From the NCBI GenBank assembly GCA_051745085.1, contig JBNJDR010000003.1, positions 36,077 to 100,076 on the forward strand: a DNA stretch of 64,000 bases. Direction: 5' to 3'. Origin of the DNA: Halonatronomonas sp051745085 (GTDB lineage: Bacteria; Bacillota; Halanaerobiia; Halanaerobiales; Halarsenatibacteraceae). Below, piece by piece: positions 1 through 8,788 of this stretch; within the stretch, counting starts at the first letter, position 1; the number at the start of each line of letters is the position of its first letter. Under the pieces are notes generated by a model. The model was given only the letters and a program-made list of their open reading frames with translations, ran no database searches and was not told the DNA's origin. The position numbers were made by a program, and so were the translations under genes.

Positions 1-1
1 A

Positions 2-1597
2 TTAACTTTGAAAATAGGGACAAAATATCGCCCGCTACGTCAGAACTTTAAATTATTGGTCAAATTAGATGAAATTTTTGCTCGGGCTGGATTTTTGCGA
101 ACCTTTTCGGGCTCTATCCCATCAATAAACAGTTCTGGATATATCAACATCCAACAGGGCCGCCATCCTTTATTAGGAGATAGCGCCGTACCTATTGATA
201 TATTCGTAGGTGGTAAATTCAGAACTCTGTTAATTACTGGACCTAATACCGGAGGGAAGACAGTCGCTTTAAAGACACTTGGTTTATTTGTAGTGATGGC
301 CTCCAGCGGCATTCCCCTTCCGGCTGATTCGGGAACCCGCATCTCCATTTTTGCTTCTGTTTTTGCAGATATTGGAGATGAGCAAAGTATTGAGCAGAAT
401 TTAAGTACCTTTTCTTCTCACATGAATAAAATAAAAACATTTTTAACCCGGGCCGATAAAAATTCTCTTGTCCTCCTGGATGAAATAGGGGCAGGAACAG
501 ATCCTAGAGAAGGGGCTGCTTTAGGAATATCTGTCTTAGATGAATTAAAGAAAAAAGATGCGGTAACCGTTGCTACTACTCATTACAGCCAACTTAAGAG
601 TTATGCCTATAGCAATGAGGGGGTAGAAAACGCCTCGGTTGAGTTTGATTTAGCAACCCTTAGTCCTACTTATCGTTTGATCATGGGCGTTCCAGGTGGG
701 AGTAATGCTTTTGAGATAGCCCTGAGATTAGGACTTCCGGATAAGATTATTGAACAGGCAAGAACTCTGCTGGACAAAGATGAATTGGTTGTAGAAGAAA
801 TTATCGCCGATCTCAATGACAAACGTCGCTATTACGAAGAAAAAAATGTTGAGATTGACAAGAAGGAAGCGCGGTTAGAGAAAGAACGAAAAGAATTAGA
901 ACAAAAGAAAGAAAGGTTAGAAAAAGAAAAAGATAAGATTCTTCGAGAAACCAGGGAGCAGGCTGAGAAGCAACTGCGTCAGATTAAAGCTAGAACTAAG
1001 AGGATTTTATCTGAATTGAAAAATAAGGATTTTGATGCTCGCCCAGAAGTGGATCGTCTGGAAACTAAGTTTAATTTAGAATTAAAAGAGATGGAAGACA
1101 AGTTTACTACAGAAACCGAGGAAGAAAGTAAAGAGGTAAAACATGACTTTCAACCTGGCGACCAGGTTCGCATCAATAGTTTATCTCAAACCGGGGAAAT
1201 AATAGAGATGGACCAAAATAAAGAGGAAGCCACTGTTCAAGCCGGAATCATGCAGGTTACTGTTGATTTAGCAGATTTATCTCCTGCTGGAGATAAAGAA
1301 GAGGACAAAAGTCAGACCCTTAAAAAATATCAGGTAAAGAAGAACAAATCTGTTTCTAACAGTCTTGATCTAAGAGGAAAACGGTATGAAGAAGCTCAGA
1401 AGATAGTAGATAAATATTTAGATGATGCCTTTTTAGCTGGTTTAACTGAGGTAGAGATAATACATGGCAAAGGAAGTGGAGCCTTGAGAGAAGCGGTTGG
1501 AGAAGTCCTCGAGAGTTCTTCCCATGTTAAAAGCTACCGCATTGGTGGAGAAGGCGAAGGCGGACTAGGGGTAACTATAGCTAAAATAGGAAGGTGA
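2..1597 (+). CDS. mutS2: Endonuclease MutS2, 5'-truncated by window edge
   Basis: MutS2 is a MutS-family ATPase with a C-terminal Smr nuclease; family members act in suppressing recombination and in rescue of collided ribosomes. The frame is open to the left edge, so the gene starts outside the window; about 530 of the usual ~790 residues remain. Counting from the TTG at position 8, Walker A GPNTGGKT is at residues 78-85, the DIGDEQSIEQ signature near 121-130 and Walker B LVLLDE at 154-159. A charged coiled coil follows (about 260-370), and the Smr domain begins at LDLRGKRYEEA near residue 450, with the HGKGSGALR motif. It converges on the minus-strand PBP gene across a shared hairpin terminator. 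The TTG at 8 is not the real start. Confidence 0.95.
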   Translation, partial: LTLKIGTKYRPLRQNFKLLVKLDEIFARAGFLRTFSGSIPSINSSGYINIQQGRHPLLGDSAVPIDIFVGGKFRTLLITGPNTGGKTVALKTLGLFVVMASSGIPLPADSGTRISIFASVFADIGDEQSIEQNLSTFSSHMNKIKTFLTRADKNSLVLLDEIGAGTDPREGAALGISVLDELKKKDAVTVATTHYSQLKSYAYSNEGVENASVEFDLATLSPTYRLIMGVPGGSNAFEIALRLGLPDKIIEQARTLLDKDELVVEEIIADLNDKRRYYEEKNVEIDKKEARLEKERKELEQKKERLEKEKDKILRETREQAEKQLRQIKARTKRILSELKNKDFDARPEVDRLETKFNLELKEMEDKFTTETEEESKEVKHDFQPGDQVRINSLSQTGEIIEMDQNKEEATVQAGIMQVTVDLADLSPAGDKEEDKSQTLKKYQVKKNKSVSNSLDLRGKRYEEAQKIVDKYLDDAFLAGLTEVEIIHGKGSGALREAVGEVLESSSHVKSYRIGGEGEGGLGVTIAKIGR

Positions 1598-1651
1598 CAA
1601 GGTGCTTGCCACCTGGTATAAATAAAAATTTCAATATTTTTTACGTTAAAA

Positions 1652-1676
1652 AGCCCTGAATATTTCATCCAGGGCT
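1652..1676. terminator. Bidirectional terminator between mutS2 and PBP
   Basis: The 7-bp arms AGCCCTG (1652-1658) and CAGGGCT (1670-1676) enclose an 11-nt loop. An A-rich tract on the left serves as the U-tract for the minus strand. It lies between two convergent genes, so it can end both transcripts. Confidence 0.7.
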
Positions 1677-1720
1677 TCTGTGATAGGGGATGGTATTTAT
1701 TTTTTTAGATAGGTATCTTT

Positions 1721-4306
1721 TTAATCGTCATCGTCATCAGAGAATAAACGATCTAACAAGCTATCAATAGTATCTCTTCTTTGAGATCTTTCTTCACTAT
1801 CATCTTCCTGATCTTGTCCCTCGTCTGAATCTTCGTTGGAAGAATCGGTATCATCATCTAAGCCTGGATCCTCTAAACCTTCATCCTCTGGAACCTGTTC
1901 TTCATCTTCTGGTTCAGTTATAGGAAACAGTTGGCTTCTCTCCTCCTCATCATCAGGAGTTTGGTCTAAAGGTGTGCCGGTATGAGTGGAACAAGCTTCT
2001 TCTGGAACTTTTCTCTTAACAGGATTACCATTTTCATCCCGCTCGGGAATTCCGGTTTCTCTGTCGATTGCATAAATCGGCATTCCTTCTCGAGGTTGAT
2101 AGGTCCCAGAAATTTTACTTTTTCCTTCGCCTGGGTTACTTGTTTGACCAAAAGATATATCTCCGGGCCCAAGGAGTATCTTACTTTCGGTTAAATAGGA
2201 TCGACTTACTATATTTTCTTCAGGGCAATTTTCTGTGGCTAAAAGTCCGGTTGTTCTATCCAAGCGAATAGAGCTGGTACCACCTTCATAAGAACTGGTA
2301 CCCCTGGGTGCGTTATTTTCCCGAAAAATTTCTGTAGTAGCTCGAGGATTATTACCTTGAGGTAAAAGTCCGGTGATGGGATCAATTTCTAAGGAAACAA
2401 TATTATCTGGTCTACTAAACTTACTAGCAGGAATATCTGCTATTACTTTATCCATATATTTTCTCCAGAGTTGAACAGCATTACCACTGGAAATCCTGCC
2501 TACGCCAGAATAATTCATATGTCTGGGCGCGTCTTCGCCTATCCAGATACCTGTTACTAGCTCCGGGATAAAGCCCACGAACCAGGCATCAGTATAATTA
2601 TTTGTAGTGCCTGTTTTTCCAGCGACTTCTCGATCTAAATTAGCTCGCCAACCAGTTCCCTCTGTTATGACTGATTGCAGCATGCTTAACATTAAGTAGT
2701 TATCTTCCTCGTCTAAGACGATTTCCTTGCTTGGATTGGCTTGATATAATATATTACCCTCTCTATCTCTAACTTCTTTGATAGCATGAGGTTCAACCCA
2801 TAAGCCATCATTAGCATAGACGCCGTATGCAGAGGTGAGCTCTAAAGGGGTGACTCCCCGGGTGAGACCACCCAGTGCTAGTGATAAATGATCATCCGAA
2901 CCATCTGCTTGATGAAAAGTAGAAATACCCATATCTTCAGCAGTTTCTATTGTAGAATTGACTCCGACATCTTCGAGGACGTTAACCGCAGCTACATTTA
3001 AAGAAGAAGACAGGGCCTGGCGCATGGAAACATGTCCATGATATTGGTGATTAAAATTTACCGGCCAAATTTCATAGCTTGAATCGTTACTGTTGGATGG
3101 GCGGGGAATGTCTTCAACTATATAAGCGGGATATCTTCCCTGTTTAATTGCTTCGGTATAAACGAACGGCTTAAAGGCTGAACCAGGTTGCCGGGCTGCC
3201 TGGGTAGCTCGGTTGAATTGATCATCTCCTCGACCGCCAATCATAGCTCTAATTTCACCGCTTGTGGGTTCAATTGATATACTTGCAAATTGAGGCTGGA
3301 TGTTAGAAATTTCAGTTTCTCTTTCTACAGAGGGAATGATCCTTTCGTCAAGAGCTTCCTGGACTGCTTCCTCTGCTTGTTTTTGCATGTCTAAATCAAT
3401 AGTTGTTTTAACTTCCAGGCCGCCGTTGTAAACAAGTTGGGCCCCAAACATCCGAATAAGCTGATCCCGCACATATCTAACAAAGTAAGGAGCACTTTCA
3501 TCGACACTTCTTCCTCCCGACCTCAAATCAAATTCTTCTGCTTTAGCATTATTTACCTCATTTTCAGAGAGGAAACCTGTCTCCTGCATTCTTTTTAAAA
3601 CTACGCTTCTTCTCCGGAGGGCTTCATCCATATTATTGTAAGGAGAATAATAATTGGGAGCCCGGGTTAAGCCGGCTATTAAAGCAGCCTCTCCAATATC
3701 AACTTCTGAAACAGATTTACCAAAATATTGTTGGGCTGCTGATTCAACTCCATAAGCGCTATGACCTAAAAAGATTTCATTTAAATACATTTCTAATATT
3801 TGGTCTTTGGTATATAACCGTTCAAATTGGAGAGCCAGATATGCTTCCTGTAGTTTTCGATAAAAAGTTTTTTCTTGAGTTAGAAGAGCTGTTCGGGCCA
3901 GCTGTTGGGTAATTGTACTACCTCCCTGAGCTCTTCGTCCTTCGATTATGTTTATGACCACAGCTCTAGCTATACCCAATAAATCAATGCCATGATGATT
4001 ATAAAAATTGTCATCTTCTATAGCAATAAATGCATTCTGGAGAGTAGAGGGAATTTCGTTTAAATTCTTATAAACCCTATTCTCCTGGTATAGACTATTA
4101 AGAAGTGTTCCATCACTACTATATATCATAGTACTAAGGCTTCCACCTCTGTAATCCGAAATATCCGGGGTATCCTGGATAATCCAGGTTAAACCTCCTA
4201 AAACGATACCTGTTATTAAAAAGAATATAATAAGTAAAAAAGCAATAATGAACTTGCTTTTTGATTTATTTTTTGTTGAATTTTGCCTTTGTTTCCGTGT
4301 AGACAA
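1721..4306 (-). CDS. Class A penicillin-binding protein (PBP1A family)
   Basis: Bifunctional peptidoglycan synthase anchored in the inner membrane: an N-terminal GT51 domain polymerises lipid II and a C-terminal transpeptidase cross-links it. In numbering from the GTG at 4315, one TM segment is at about 22-46, the GT51 Glu at E100 (EDDNFYNHHGID) and GGSTITQQ at 131-138. The transpeptidase motifs are S379-x-x-K382, S438-L-N440 and K567-T-G-T. The last ~75 residues are an Asp/Glu-rich tail, unusual in length. The GTG at 4315 overlaps the AGGAGG (4320-4315), so it cannot be used; the in-frame TTG at 4306 lies 8 nt after that SD and is chosen, giving 861 aa. Divergent from tyrS. Confidence 0.95.
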   Translation of the reverse strand: MSTRKQRQNSTKNKSKSKFIIAFLLIIFFLITGIVLGGLTWIIQDTPDISDYRGGSLSTMIYSSDGTLLNSLYQENRVYKNLNEIPSTLQNAFIAIEDDNFYNHHGIDLLGIARAVVINIIEGRRAQGGSTITQQLARTALLTQEKTFYRKLQEAYLALQFERLYTKDQILEMYLNEIFLGHSAYGVESAAQQYFGKSVSEVDIGEAALIAGLTRAPNYYSPYNNMDEALRRRSVVLKRMQETGFLSENEVNNAKAEEFDLRSGGRSVDESAPYFVRYVRDQLIRMFGAQLVYNGGLEVKTTIDLDMQKQAEEAVQEALDERIIPSVERETEISNIQPQFASISIEPTSGEIRAMIGGRGDDQFNRATQAARQPGSAFKPFVYTEAIKQGRYPAYIVEDIPRPSNSNDSSYEIWPVNFNHQYHGHVSMRQALSSSLNVAAVNVLEDVGVNSTIETAEDMGISTFHQADGSDDHLSLALGGLTRGVTPLELTSAYGVYANDGLWVEPHAIKEVRDREGNILYQANPSKEIVLDEEDNYLMLSMLQSVITEGTGWRANLDREVAGKTGTTNNYTDAWFVGFIPELVTGIWIGEDAPRHMNYSGVGRISSGNAVQLWRKYMDKVIADIPASKFSRPDNIVSLEIDPITGLLPQGNNPRATTEIFRENNAPRGTSSYEGGTSSIRLDRTTGLLATENCPEENIVSRSYLTESKILLGPGDISFGQTSNPGEGKSKISGTYQPREGMPIYAIDRETGIPERDENGNPVKRKVPEEACSTHTGTPLDQTPDDEEERSQLFPITEPEDEEQVPEDEGLEDPGLDDDTDSSNEDSDEGQDQEDDSEERSQRRDTIDSLLDRLFSDDDDD

Positions 4307-4332
4307 AACTCTCACCTCCTCTTACTTTTTTT

Positions 4333-4361
4333 ATTATAACATAAATATGTTCATCTGACAC
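4333..4361 (-). promoter_or_regulatory. Sigma-A-like promoter for the PBP gene
   Basis: On the minus strand, GTGTCA (4361-4356, 4/6 match), a 17-nt spacer and a perfect TATAAT (4338-4333) lie about 30 nt upstream of the PBP start. It points away from the tyrS promoter. Confidence 0.5.
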
Positions 4362-4364
4362 CCC

Positions 4365-4393
4365 TTGTTAGTGAAAAACCATTCTGTTATAAT
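4365..4393 (+). promoter_or_regulatory. Sigma-A-like promoter for tyrS-alaS
   Basis: TTGTTA (4365-4370, 4/6), a 17-nt spacer and TATAAT (4388-4393). Predicted transcription starts near 4400, leaving a leader of about 95 nt. That is too short for a T-box, and none is seen. Confidence 0.6.
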
Positions 4394-4450
4394 TATATCA
4401 TACATACTCTAATTGGAGAATAATAAGTAATATAGAGGAAATTGACTATA

Positions 4451-4495
4451 AGGAGGTGGCTATCTGACCATAAATTTGGTCAGATACAGAATATA
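4451..4495 (+). promoter_or_regulatory. tyrS ribosome binding site with hairpin in the SD-AUG spacer
   Basis: The only good SD is AGGAGG at 4451-4456, yet the plausible start ATG is at 4496, 39 nt further on. Between them lies a perfect 10-bp inverted repeat, TATCTGACCA (4461-4470) and TGGTCAGATA (4477-4486), with a 6-nt loop. If folded, the unpaired spacer shrinks to about 13 nt. The sequence is observed; the folding and its effect are inference. Confidence 0.6.
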
Positions 4496-5719
4496 ATGAA
4501 TTTAGATGAACAAATTAAAGTTTTAATGCAAGGTACAGCCGATGTAATTACAGAAGAAGACCTTAAAGAAAGATTGGCAGAAGCAGAAAAAGAAGAACGT
4601 CCCTTGAAAGTTAAGTTAGGACTTGATCCTTCTGCCCCAGACATTCACCTCGGCCATACTGTCGTTTTAAATAAACTCAAACAGTTTCAAGATTTCGGTC
4701 ACGAAGTACATTTAATTATTGGGGATTACACCGGAATGATCGGAGATCCTACCGGTAAATCAGAAACAAGAAACCAACTAACCGAAGAAGAAGTAAAAGA
4801 AAATGCTAAAACTTATCAAGAACAATTTGCCCGGGTACTGGATCCTGATAAAACGGTTCTTCATTTTAATAGCGAATGGTTAGCTAAATTAAAGTTAAAA
4901 GATATCATAAATTTATCATCGAAAATAACAGTTGCTCGGATGCTGGAAAGAGATGATTTTTCTAAACGCATGCAGGAGAACAAGCCTATCTCTATTCATG
5001 AGTTCTTTTATCCGCTTATGCAGGGATATGACTCTATTGCCTTAGAGGCAGATGTAGAACTAGGAGGTACTGATCAGAGGTTTAATCTTTTAGTGGGGAG
5101 GAGACTGCAGCGGGAATATGACCAGCACCCTCAGGTAATAATGATGATGCCTTTATTAGAGGGTTTAGATGGCCACCAAAAGATGAGCAAGAGTTTAGAT
5201 AATTATATTGGTGTAGATGAAGACCCGGTGACCATGTATGGGAAAGTTATGTCGCTGCCGGATGAATTAATAGCCAGGTATTTCGAGCTGATAACAGATA
5301 TAAAGCCGGCTAGATTAGAAGAAATAAATAGACAGCTAGCCGAGGCGGAGACCAACCCAATGGAGCTTAAAAAAGAACTGGCTAGTTGGATCGTAACTCG
5401 GTTTCATGGTCATGCTGCTGCGGACGAGGCTGCTCAGGAATTTTCTCGGGTGTTTTCTGAAGGCAAAGTGCCTGAAGAAATGCCAGAGATAGTAATTCCA
5501 GCGGAAGAATTAGAAGAAGGCAAGTTATGGATAGTGAAATTAATAGCGGCTACTGGGCTGGTAGATAGTAATAGTGAAGCTAGACGGATGATCAAGCAGG
5601 GAGCCGTAACTATCGATGATGAGAAGATAGAAAAAATCAACCTGGATATACCTGTCGAGGATGGGATGATAATAAATATTGGCAAACGCCGTTATGCGAG
5701 AATTAGGAAGGAGAATTAA
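4496..5719 (+). CDS. tyrS: Tyrosyl-tRNA synthetase
   Basis: Class I synthetase charging tRNA-Tyr in the cytosol. From ATG 4496 it is 407 aa. The HIGH motif is HLGH at residues 51-54, KMSKS is at 229-233, and an S4 RNA-binding domain occupies about the last 65 residues. The frame is open back to a TTG at 4442, but the 18 extra residues do not resemble the family N-terminus, whereas MNLDEQIKVLMQG does; the start is therefore set at 4496. It precedes alaS by 3 nt and the two are probably co-transcribed. The unusual translation initiation region is described separately. Confidence 0.95.
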   Translation: MNLDEQIKVLMQGTADVITEEDLKERLAEAEKEERPLKVKLGLDPSAPDIHLGHTVVLNKLKQFQDFGHEVHLIIGDYTGMIGDPTGKSETRNQLTEEEVKENAKTYQEQFARVLDPDKTVLHFNSEWLAKLKLKDIINLSSKITVARMLERDDFSKRMQENKPISIHEFFYPLMQGYDSIALEADVELGGTDQRFNLLVGRRLQREYDQHPQVIMMMPLLEGLDGHQKMSKSLDNYIGVDEDPVTMYGKVMSLPDELIARYFELITDIKPARLEEINRQLAEAETNPMELKKELASWIVTRFHGHAAADEAAQEFSRVFSEGKVPEEMPEIVIPAEELEEGKLWIVKLIAATGLVDSNSEARRMIKQGAVTIDDEKIEKINLDIPVEDGMIINIGKRRYARIRKEN

Positions 5720-5722
5720 AGC

Positions 5723-8365
5723 ATGTTAACTGATGAAATACGTCGCTCTTATTTAGATTTTTTTAAAAGTAAAGATCATCTAGTAGTAGATAGTGCACCT
5801 TTAATTCCTCAGAATGACCCTTCATTACTCTGGATTAACGCGGGTATGACTCCTTTTAAACCATATTTTAATGGTAGCAAGGAACCGCCCCGGACTAGAA
5901 TGGCTTCAAGTCAGAAATGTATCCGGACCAATGACATAGAAAATGTAGGGAAAACAGCTCGGCATCATACCTTCTTTGAAATGCTTGGCAATTTTTCGTT
6001 TGGAGATTACTTTAAAGAAGAAGCAATAGCCTGGGCCTGGGAATATGTGACTAACGAGTTGAACCTACCAGAGGAACGTTTGATTATTACAATTTTTAAA
6101 GATGATGATGAAGCCTTTGATATCTGGCATAAGCAGGTCGGTCTACCCGAAAGCAAGATTGTTCGAATGGGGAAAAAAGAAAATTTTTGGCAGATAGGAA
6201 CAGGGCCCTGCGGTCCTTGCTCTGAAATCCATATTGATCGTGGCTCTGAGTTCGGCACTGGCCCCGAGGATGTACTCGGTGGAGAAGGGGATAGATATTT
6301 AGAGTTGTGGAATCTTGTTTTTACTCAGTACGATTATACTGAGGAAGGTGAATATGTAGAACTTCCTCAGAAAAATATAGATACAGGTATGGGGCTGGAA
6401 AGAACAGCTTCAGTCTTACAGGGAACAAAATCGAACTATGAGATAGATATTATTTATCCCCTTATCAAAGAGGTAGAAGAGAAAACAAGGCAAAAATATC
6501 GAGTAAATTCAGGGGATATTAATCCTCATCGAGTTATAGCCGACCATATCCGGGGAGTTACTATGGCTATATTTGATGGTGCTTTTCCTTCCAATGAGGG
6601 GCGCGGTTATGTTATCAGAAGGTTAATAAGAAGAGCAGTCAGATATGGTCAGAAGTTAGGATTAAAAGGGCCATTTATGTATGGTCTGGTTGAAAATGTT
6701 AATAATTTGATGGCAGGAGGTTATCCTGAACTTCCTCAAAGGCAGGAACATGTAGAACACGTAATTAAATCAGAAGAAGAAAGATTTTTACAAACCTTAG
6801 ATCAGGGCATGGAAATTGTTGAAGAAATCAAAAGAGAAATGAAAGCAGCAGGGAGTCAGAAATTATCAGGTGAAAAAGCTTTTAAGTTATATGATACTTA
6901 CGGCTTCCCGCTTGATTTGACTGAAGATATTATGGAAGAAGCAGGATTTGAAGTAGATAAAGCAGGTTTTAAAGAAGAGATGGAAAAACAGAGAACTAGA
7001 GCTAGACAGGCTCGAGAAGATATTAGCTTTGCTGGAGACAGCCAGGGTCTTTATGAAACAGTAGCTAATAAATTAGCGCAAAATGAAGAGGATACTTCAG
7101 ATTTTATTGGTTATCATAATCTAAAAACCTCAGCAAAAATACAGGCCATAGTACACCAGGGTGAACAGGTGGAAAGCTTACAGGCAGGGCAGCAGGGTCA
7201 AGTTATTTTTGATGTGACACCCTTTTATGCAGAAAGTGGTGGACAAATCGGTGATAAAGGGGTTATTCAAGCAGAAAATGGAAATATGAAAGCCGAGGTT
7301 ATCGATGTAAAAGAACAGGATGGCTTAATTCTTCATCAAGTAAAGCAGAAAACAGGTGAACTGCAGGTGGGCACCAGGGTTAATTTGAAGGTGAATAGCG
7401 ACTTAAGAAATTCAACAGCGCGCAACCATACTGCCACGCATTTACTTCATCAGGCATTGATGAACCAACTGGGGGATCATGTTAATCAGTCAGGTTCTTT
7501 GGTAACTCCAGATAGATTGAGATTTGATTTTACCCACTTTGAAGGCTTAAGTTTTCAAGAGTTACGTTCAATTGAGCGGGAGATCAACCGCAAGATCATA
7601 GAAAATATGGATGTTACAACGACAGAAACATCTTTAGAAGAAGCGAAAAAGATGGGAGCTCAGGCTTTATTTAGTGAGAAGTACGGGCATCAGGTTCGGG
7701 TGGTTAAATCAGGTGATTACAGTATAGAATTATGTGGAGGGACTCACGTTCAGGCTACTGGAGAGATTGGGTTATTTAAGATTCTCCAGGAGAGCAGCAT
7801 CGCAGCTGGAATTCGCAGGATAGAAGCCGTAACTGGCTTAGCTGCTCTGGATTACGTAGAAGATCAAGAAGATATAATTAGTGAGGCGGCTGAACAATTA
7901 AAAACCCGTCCAGAAGAATTACTATCAAAAATTGAAGGTCTTCAGGCAGCCAACAAAGACTTAAAACGTCAACTCAAATCACTGCAGGATAAACTTGCAG
8001 ACAGTAAGGCAGAAGATTTAACTGATAAAATAGAGACTATAAATGGAATTAAAACAGTGATAACTGAAGTTGAAAATATTGATCAGGATGGGTTAAGGAC
8101 CTTAAGTGATGAGTTAATATCAGAAATTGGGAGTGGTCTCGTTCTGCTTGCTCAAAGAGACGAGAATAAAGTAGTATTTGTTGCGAAAATTAGTCCAGAT
8201 TTAGTAAAACAGGGATTGCACGCCGGGAAGTTAGTAGGAGAAGTTGCTAGAATCACCGGCGGTGGTGGCGGCGGGCGACCCGATATGGCTCAAGCAGGTG
8301 GTAGTCAGCCAGAAAAATTGCCTGAGGCTTTAGAGAGAGCTAGAGAAATCATTGCTGCAAAATAA
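5723..8365 (+). CDS. alaS: Alanyl-tRNA synthetase
   Basis: Class II synthetase that charges tRNA-Ala and edits mischarged Ser/Gly. The 880 aa length is normal for the family. The catalytic core includes RHHTFFEMLGNFSFGDYF near residue 70-90. The editing-domain zinc ligands are H569 and H573 (HTATH) and C671 and H675 (CGGTH). The C-terminus has a coiled coil and a Gly-rich DHHA1 domain (ITGGGGGGRPDMAQAGG). It starts 3 nt after tyrS and heads the conserved Firmicute string alaS-ireB-ruvX-DUF1292-mltG. Confidence 0.97.
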   Translation: MLTDEIRRSYLDFFKSKDHLVVDSAPLIPQNDPSLLWINAGMTPFKPYFNGSKEPPRTRMASSQKCIRTNDIENVGKTARHHTFFEMLGNFSFGDYFKEEAIAWAWEYVTNELNLPEERLIITIFKDDDEAFDIWHKQVGLPESKIVRMGKKENFWQIGTGPCGPCSEIHIDRGSEFGTGPEDVLGGEGDRYLELWNLVFTQYDYTEEGEYVELPQKNIDTGMGLERTASVLQGTKSNYEIDIIYPLIKEVEEKTRQKYRVNSGDINPHRVIADHIRGVTMAIFDGAFPSNEGRGYVIRRLIRRAVRYGQKLGLKGPFMYGLVENVNNLMAGGYPELPQRQEHVEHVIKSEEERFLQTLDQGMEIVEEIKREMKAAGSQKLSGEKAFKLYDTYGFPLDLTEDIMEEAGFEVDKAGFKEEMEKQRTRARQAREDISFAGDSQGLYETVANKLAQNEEDTSDFIGYHNLKTSAKIQAIVHQGEQVESLQAGQQGQVIFDVTPFYAESGGQIGDKGVIQAENGNMKAEVIDVKEQDGLILHQVKQKTGELQVGTRVNLKVNSDLRNSTARNHTATHLLHQALMNQLGDHVNQSGSLVTPDRLRFDFTHFEGLSFQELRSIEREINRKIIENMDVTTTETSLEEAKKMGAQALFSEKYGHQVRVVKSGDYSIELCGGTHVQATGEIGLFKILQESSIAAGIRRIEAVTGLAALDYVEDQEDIISEAAEQLKTRPEELLSKIEGLQAANKDLKRQLKSLQDKLADSKAEDLTDKIETINGIKTVITEVENIDQDGLRTLSDELISEIGSGLVLLAQRDENKVVFVAKISPDLVKQGLHAGKLVGEVARITGGGGGGRPDMAQAGGSQPEKLPEALERAREIIAAK

Positions 8366-8386
8366 TATCTTCAGGGAAGTGATTTG

Positions 8387-8653
8387 ATGTCAGATAATAA
8401 TAAATATCATGAACAGACGGTCAAATTTGATTTTGATTTAAATGAAGATGTAAGCGAAGCAGGGTATATTTTAAAGCGAGTTTATTATGCTTTGGAAGAG
8501 AAAGGATATAATCCGGTCAATCAAATTGTCGGTTATTTAACTTCAGGAGATCCGGCTTATATTACAAGTTATAAAGATGCCCGAACTATGATTAGAACAG
8601 TAGAACGAGATGATATTTTGGAAGAATTAATTACCAGTTATTTAAACAATTAA
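8387..8653 (+). CDS. ireB: IreB family regulatory phosphoprotein (UPF0297/YrzL)
   Basis: A small cytosolic protein; the Enterococcus IreB member is a substrate of the Ser/Thr kinase IreK that influences cephalosporin resistance. This 88-aa protein has the family core YILKRVYYALEEKGYNPVNQIVGYL interrupted by no gap, then SGDPAYITSYKDAR, and full length agrees with the family. Either TTG 8384 or ATG 8387 could start it; ATG 8387 is chosen. Its place between alaS and ruvX is the standard one. Which kinase acts on it here cannot be seen in the window. Confidence 0.9.
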   Translation: MSDNNKYHEQTVKFDFDLNEDVSEAGYILKRVYYALEEKGYNPVNQIVGYLTSGDPAYITSYKDARTMIRTVERDDILEELITSYLNN

Positions 8654-8665
8654 ATAATTATTTAG

Positions 8666-8702
8666 ATAAGGCAAAGGCGGGGAAACCCCGCCTTTGCCTT
8701 AT
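8666..8702 (+). terminator. Strong perfect hairpin after ireB
   Basis: A perfect 17-bp inverted repeat (8666-8682 with 8686-8702) and a 3-nt AAA loop, GC-rich at the tip. There is no T-run after it, so classic intrinsic termination is uncertain; it may act as a terminator with poor U-tract, an RNA 3'-end stabiliser or a barrier before the ruvX promoter. Confidence 0.6.
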
Positions 8703-8708
8703 AATAAC

Positions 8709-8737
8709 TTGCAAATTCAAAGCTGCAAAGGTATAAT
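8709..8737 (+). promoter_or_regulatory. Sigma-A-like promoter for ruvX
   Basis: TTGCAA (8709-8714, 4/6), a 17-nt spacer and TATAAT (8732-8737), about 50 nt before the ruvX start and just after the hairpin. It suggests ruvX-DUF1292-mltG-U32 is a separate transcription unit from tyrS-alaS-ireB. Confidence 0.65.
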
Positions 8738-8788
8738 GTATTATTAGGATGTTATGTTTAATATTCGAGCTGGATTTAGGAGGAAATA

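Noticed and set aside
8..10. TTG at position 8 as the start of mutS2
   Set aside because: The frame is open to the window edge and the protein lacks the N-terminal ~260 residues of MutS2, so the true start lies upstream.
1598..1616. AGGTG-CTTGC-CACCT inverted repeat after mutS2
   Set aside because: Only 5-bp arms and no T-run; the hairpin at 1652-1676 is the better terminator.
4397..4495. T-box riboswitch before tyrS
   Set aside because: The leader is under 100 nt and contains no T-box sequence or terminator/antiterminator pair.
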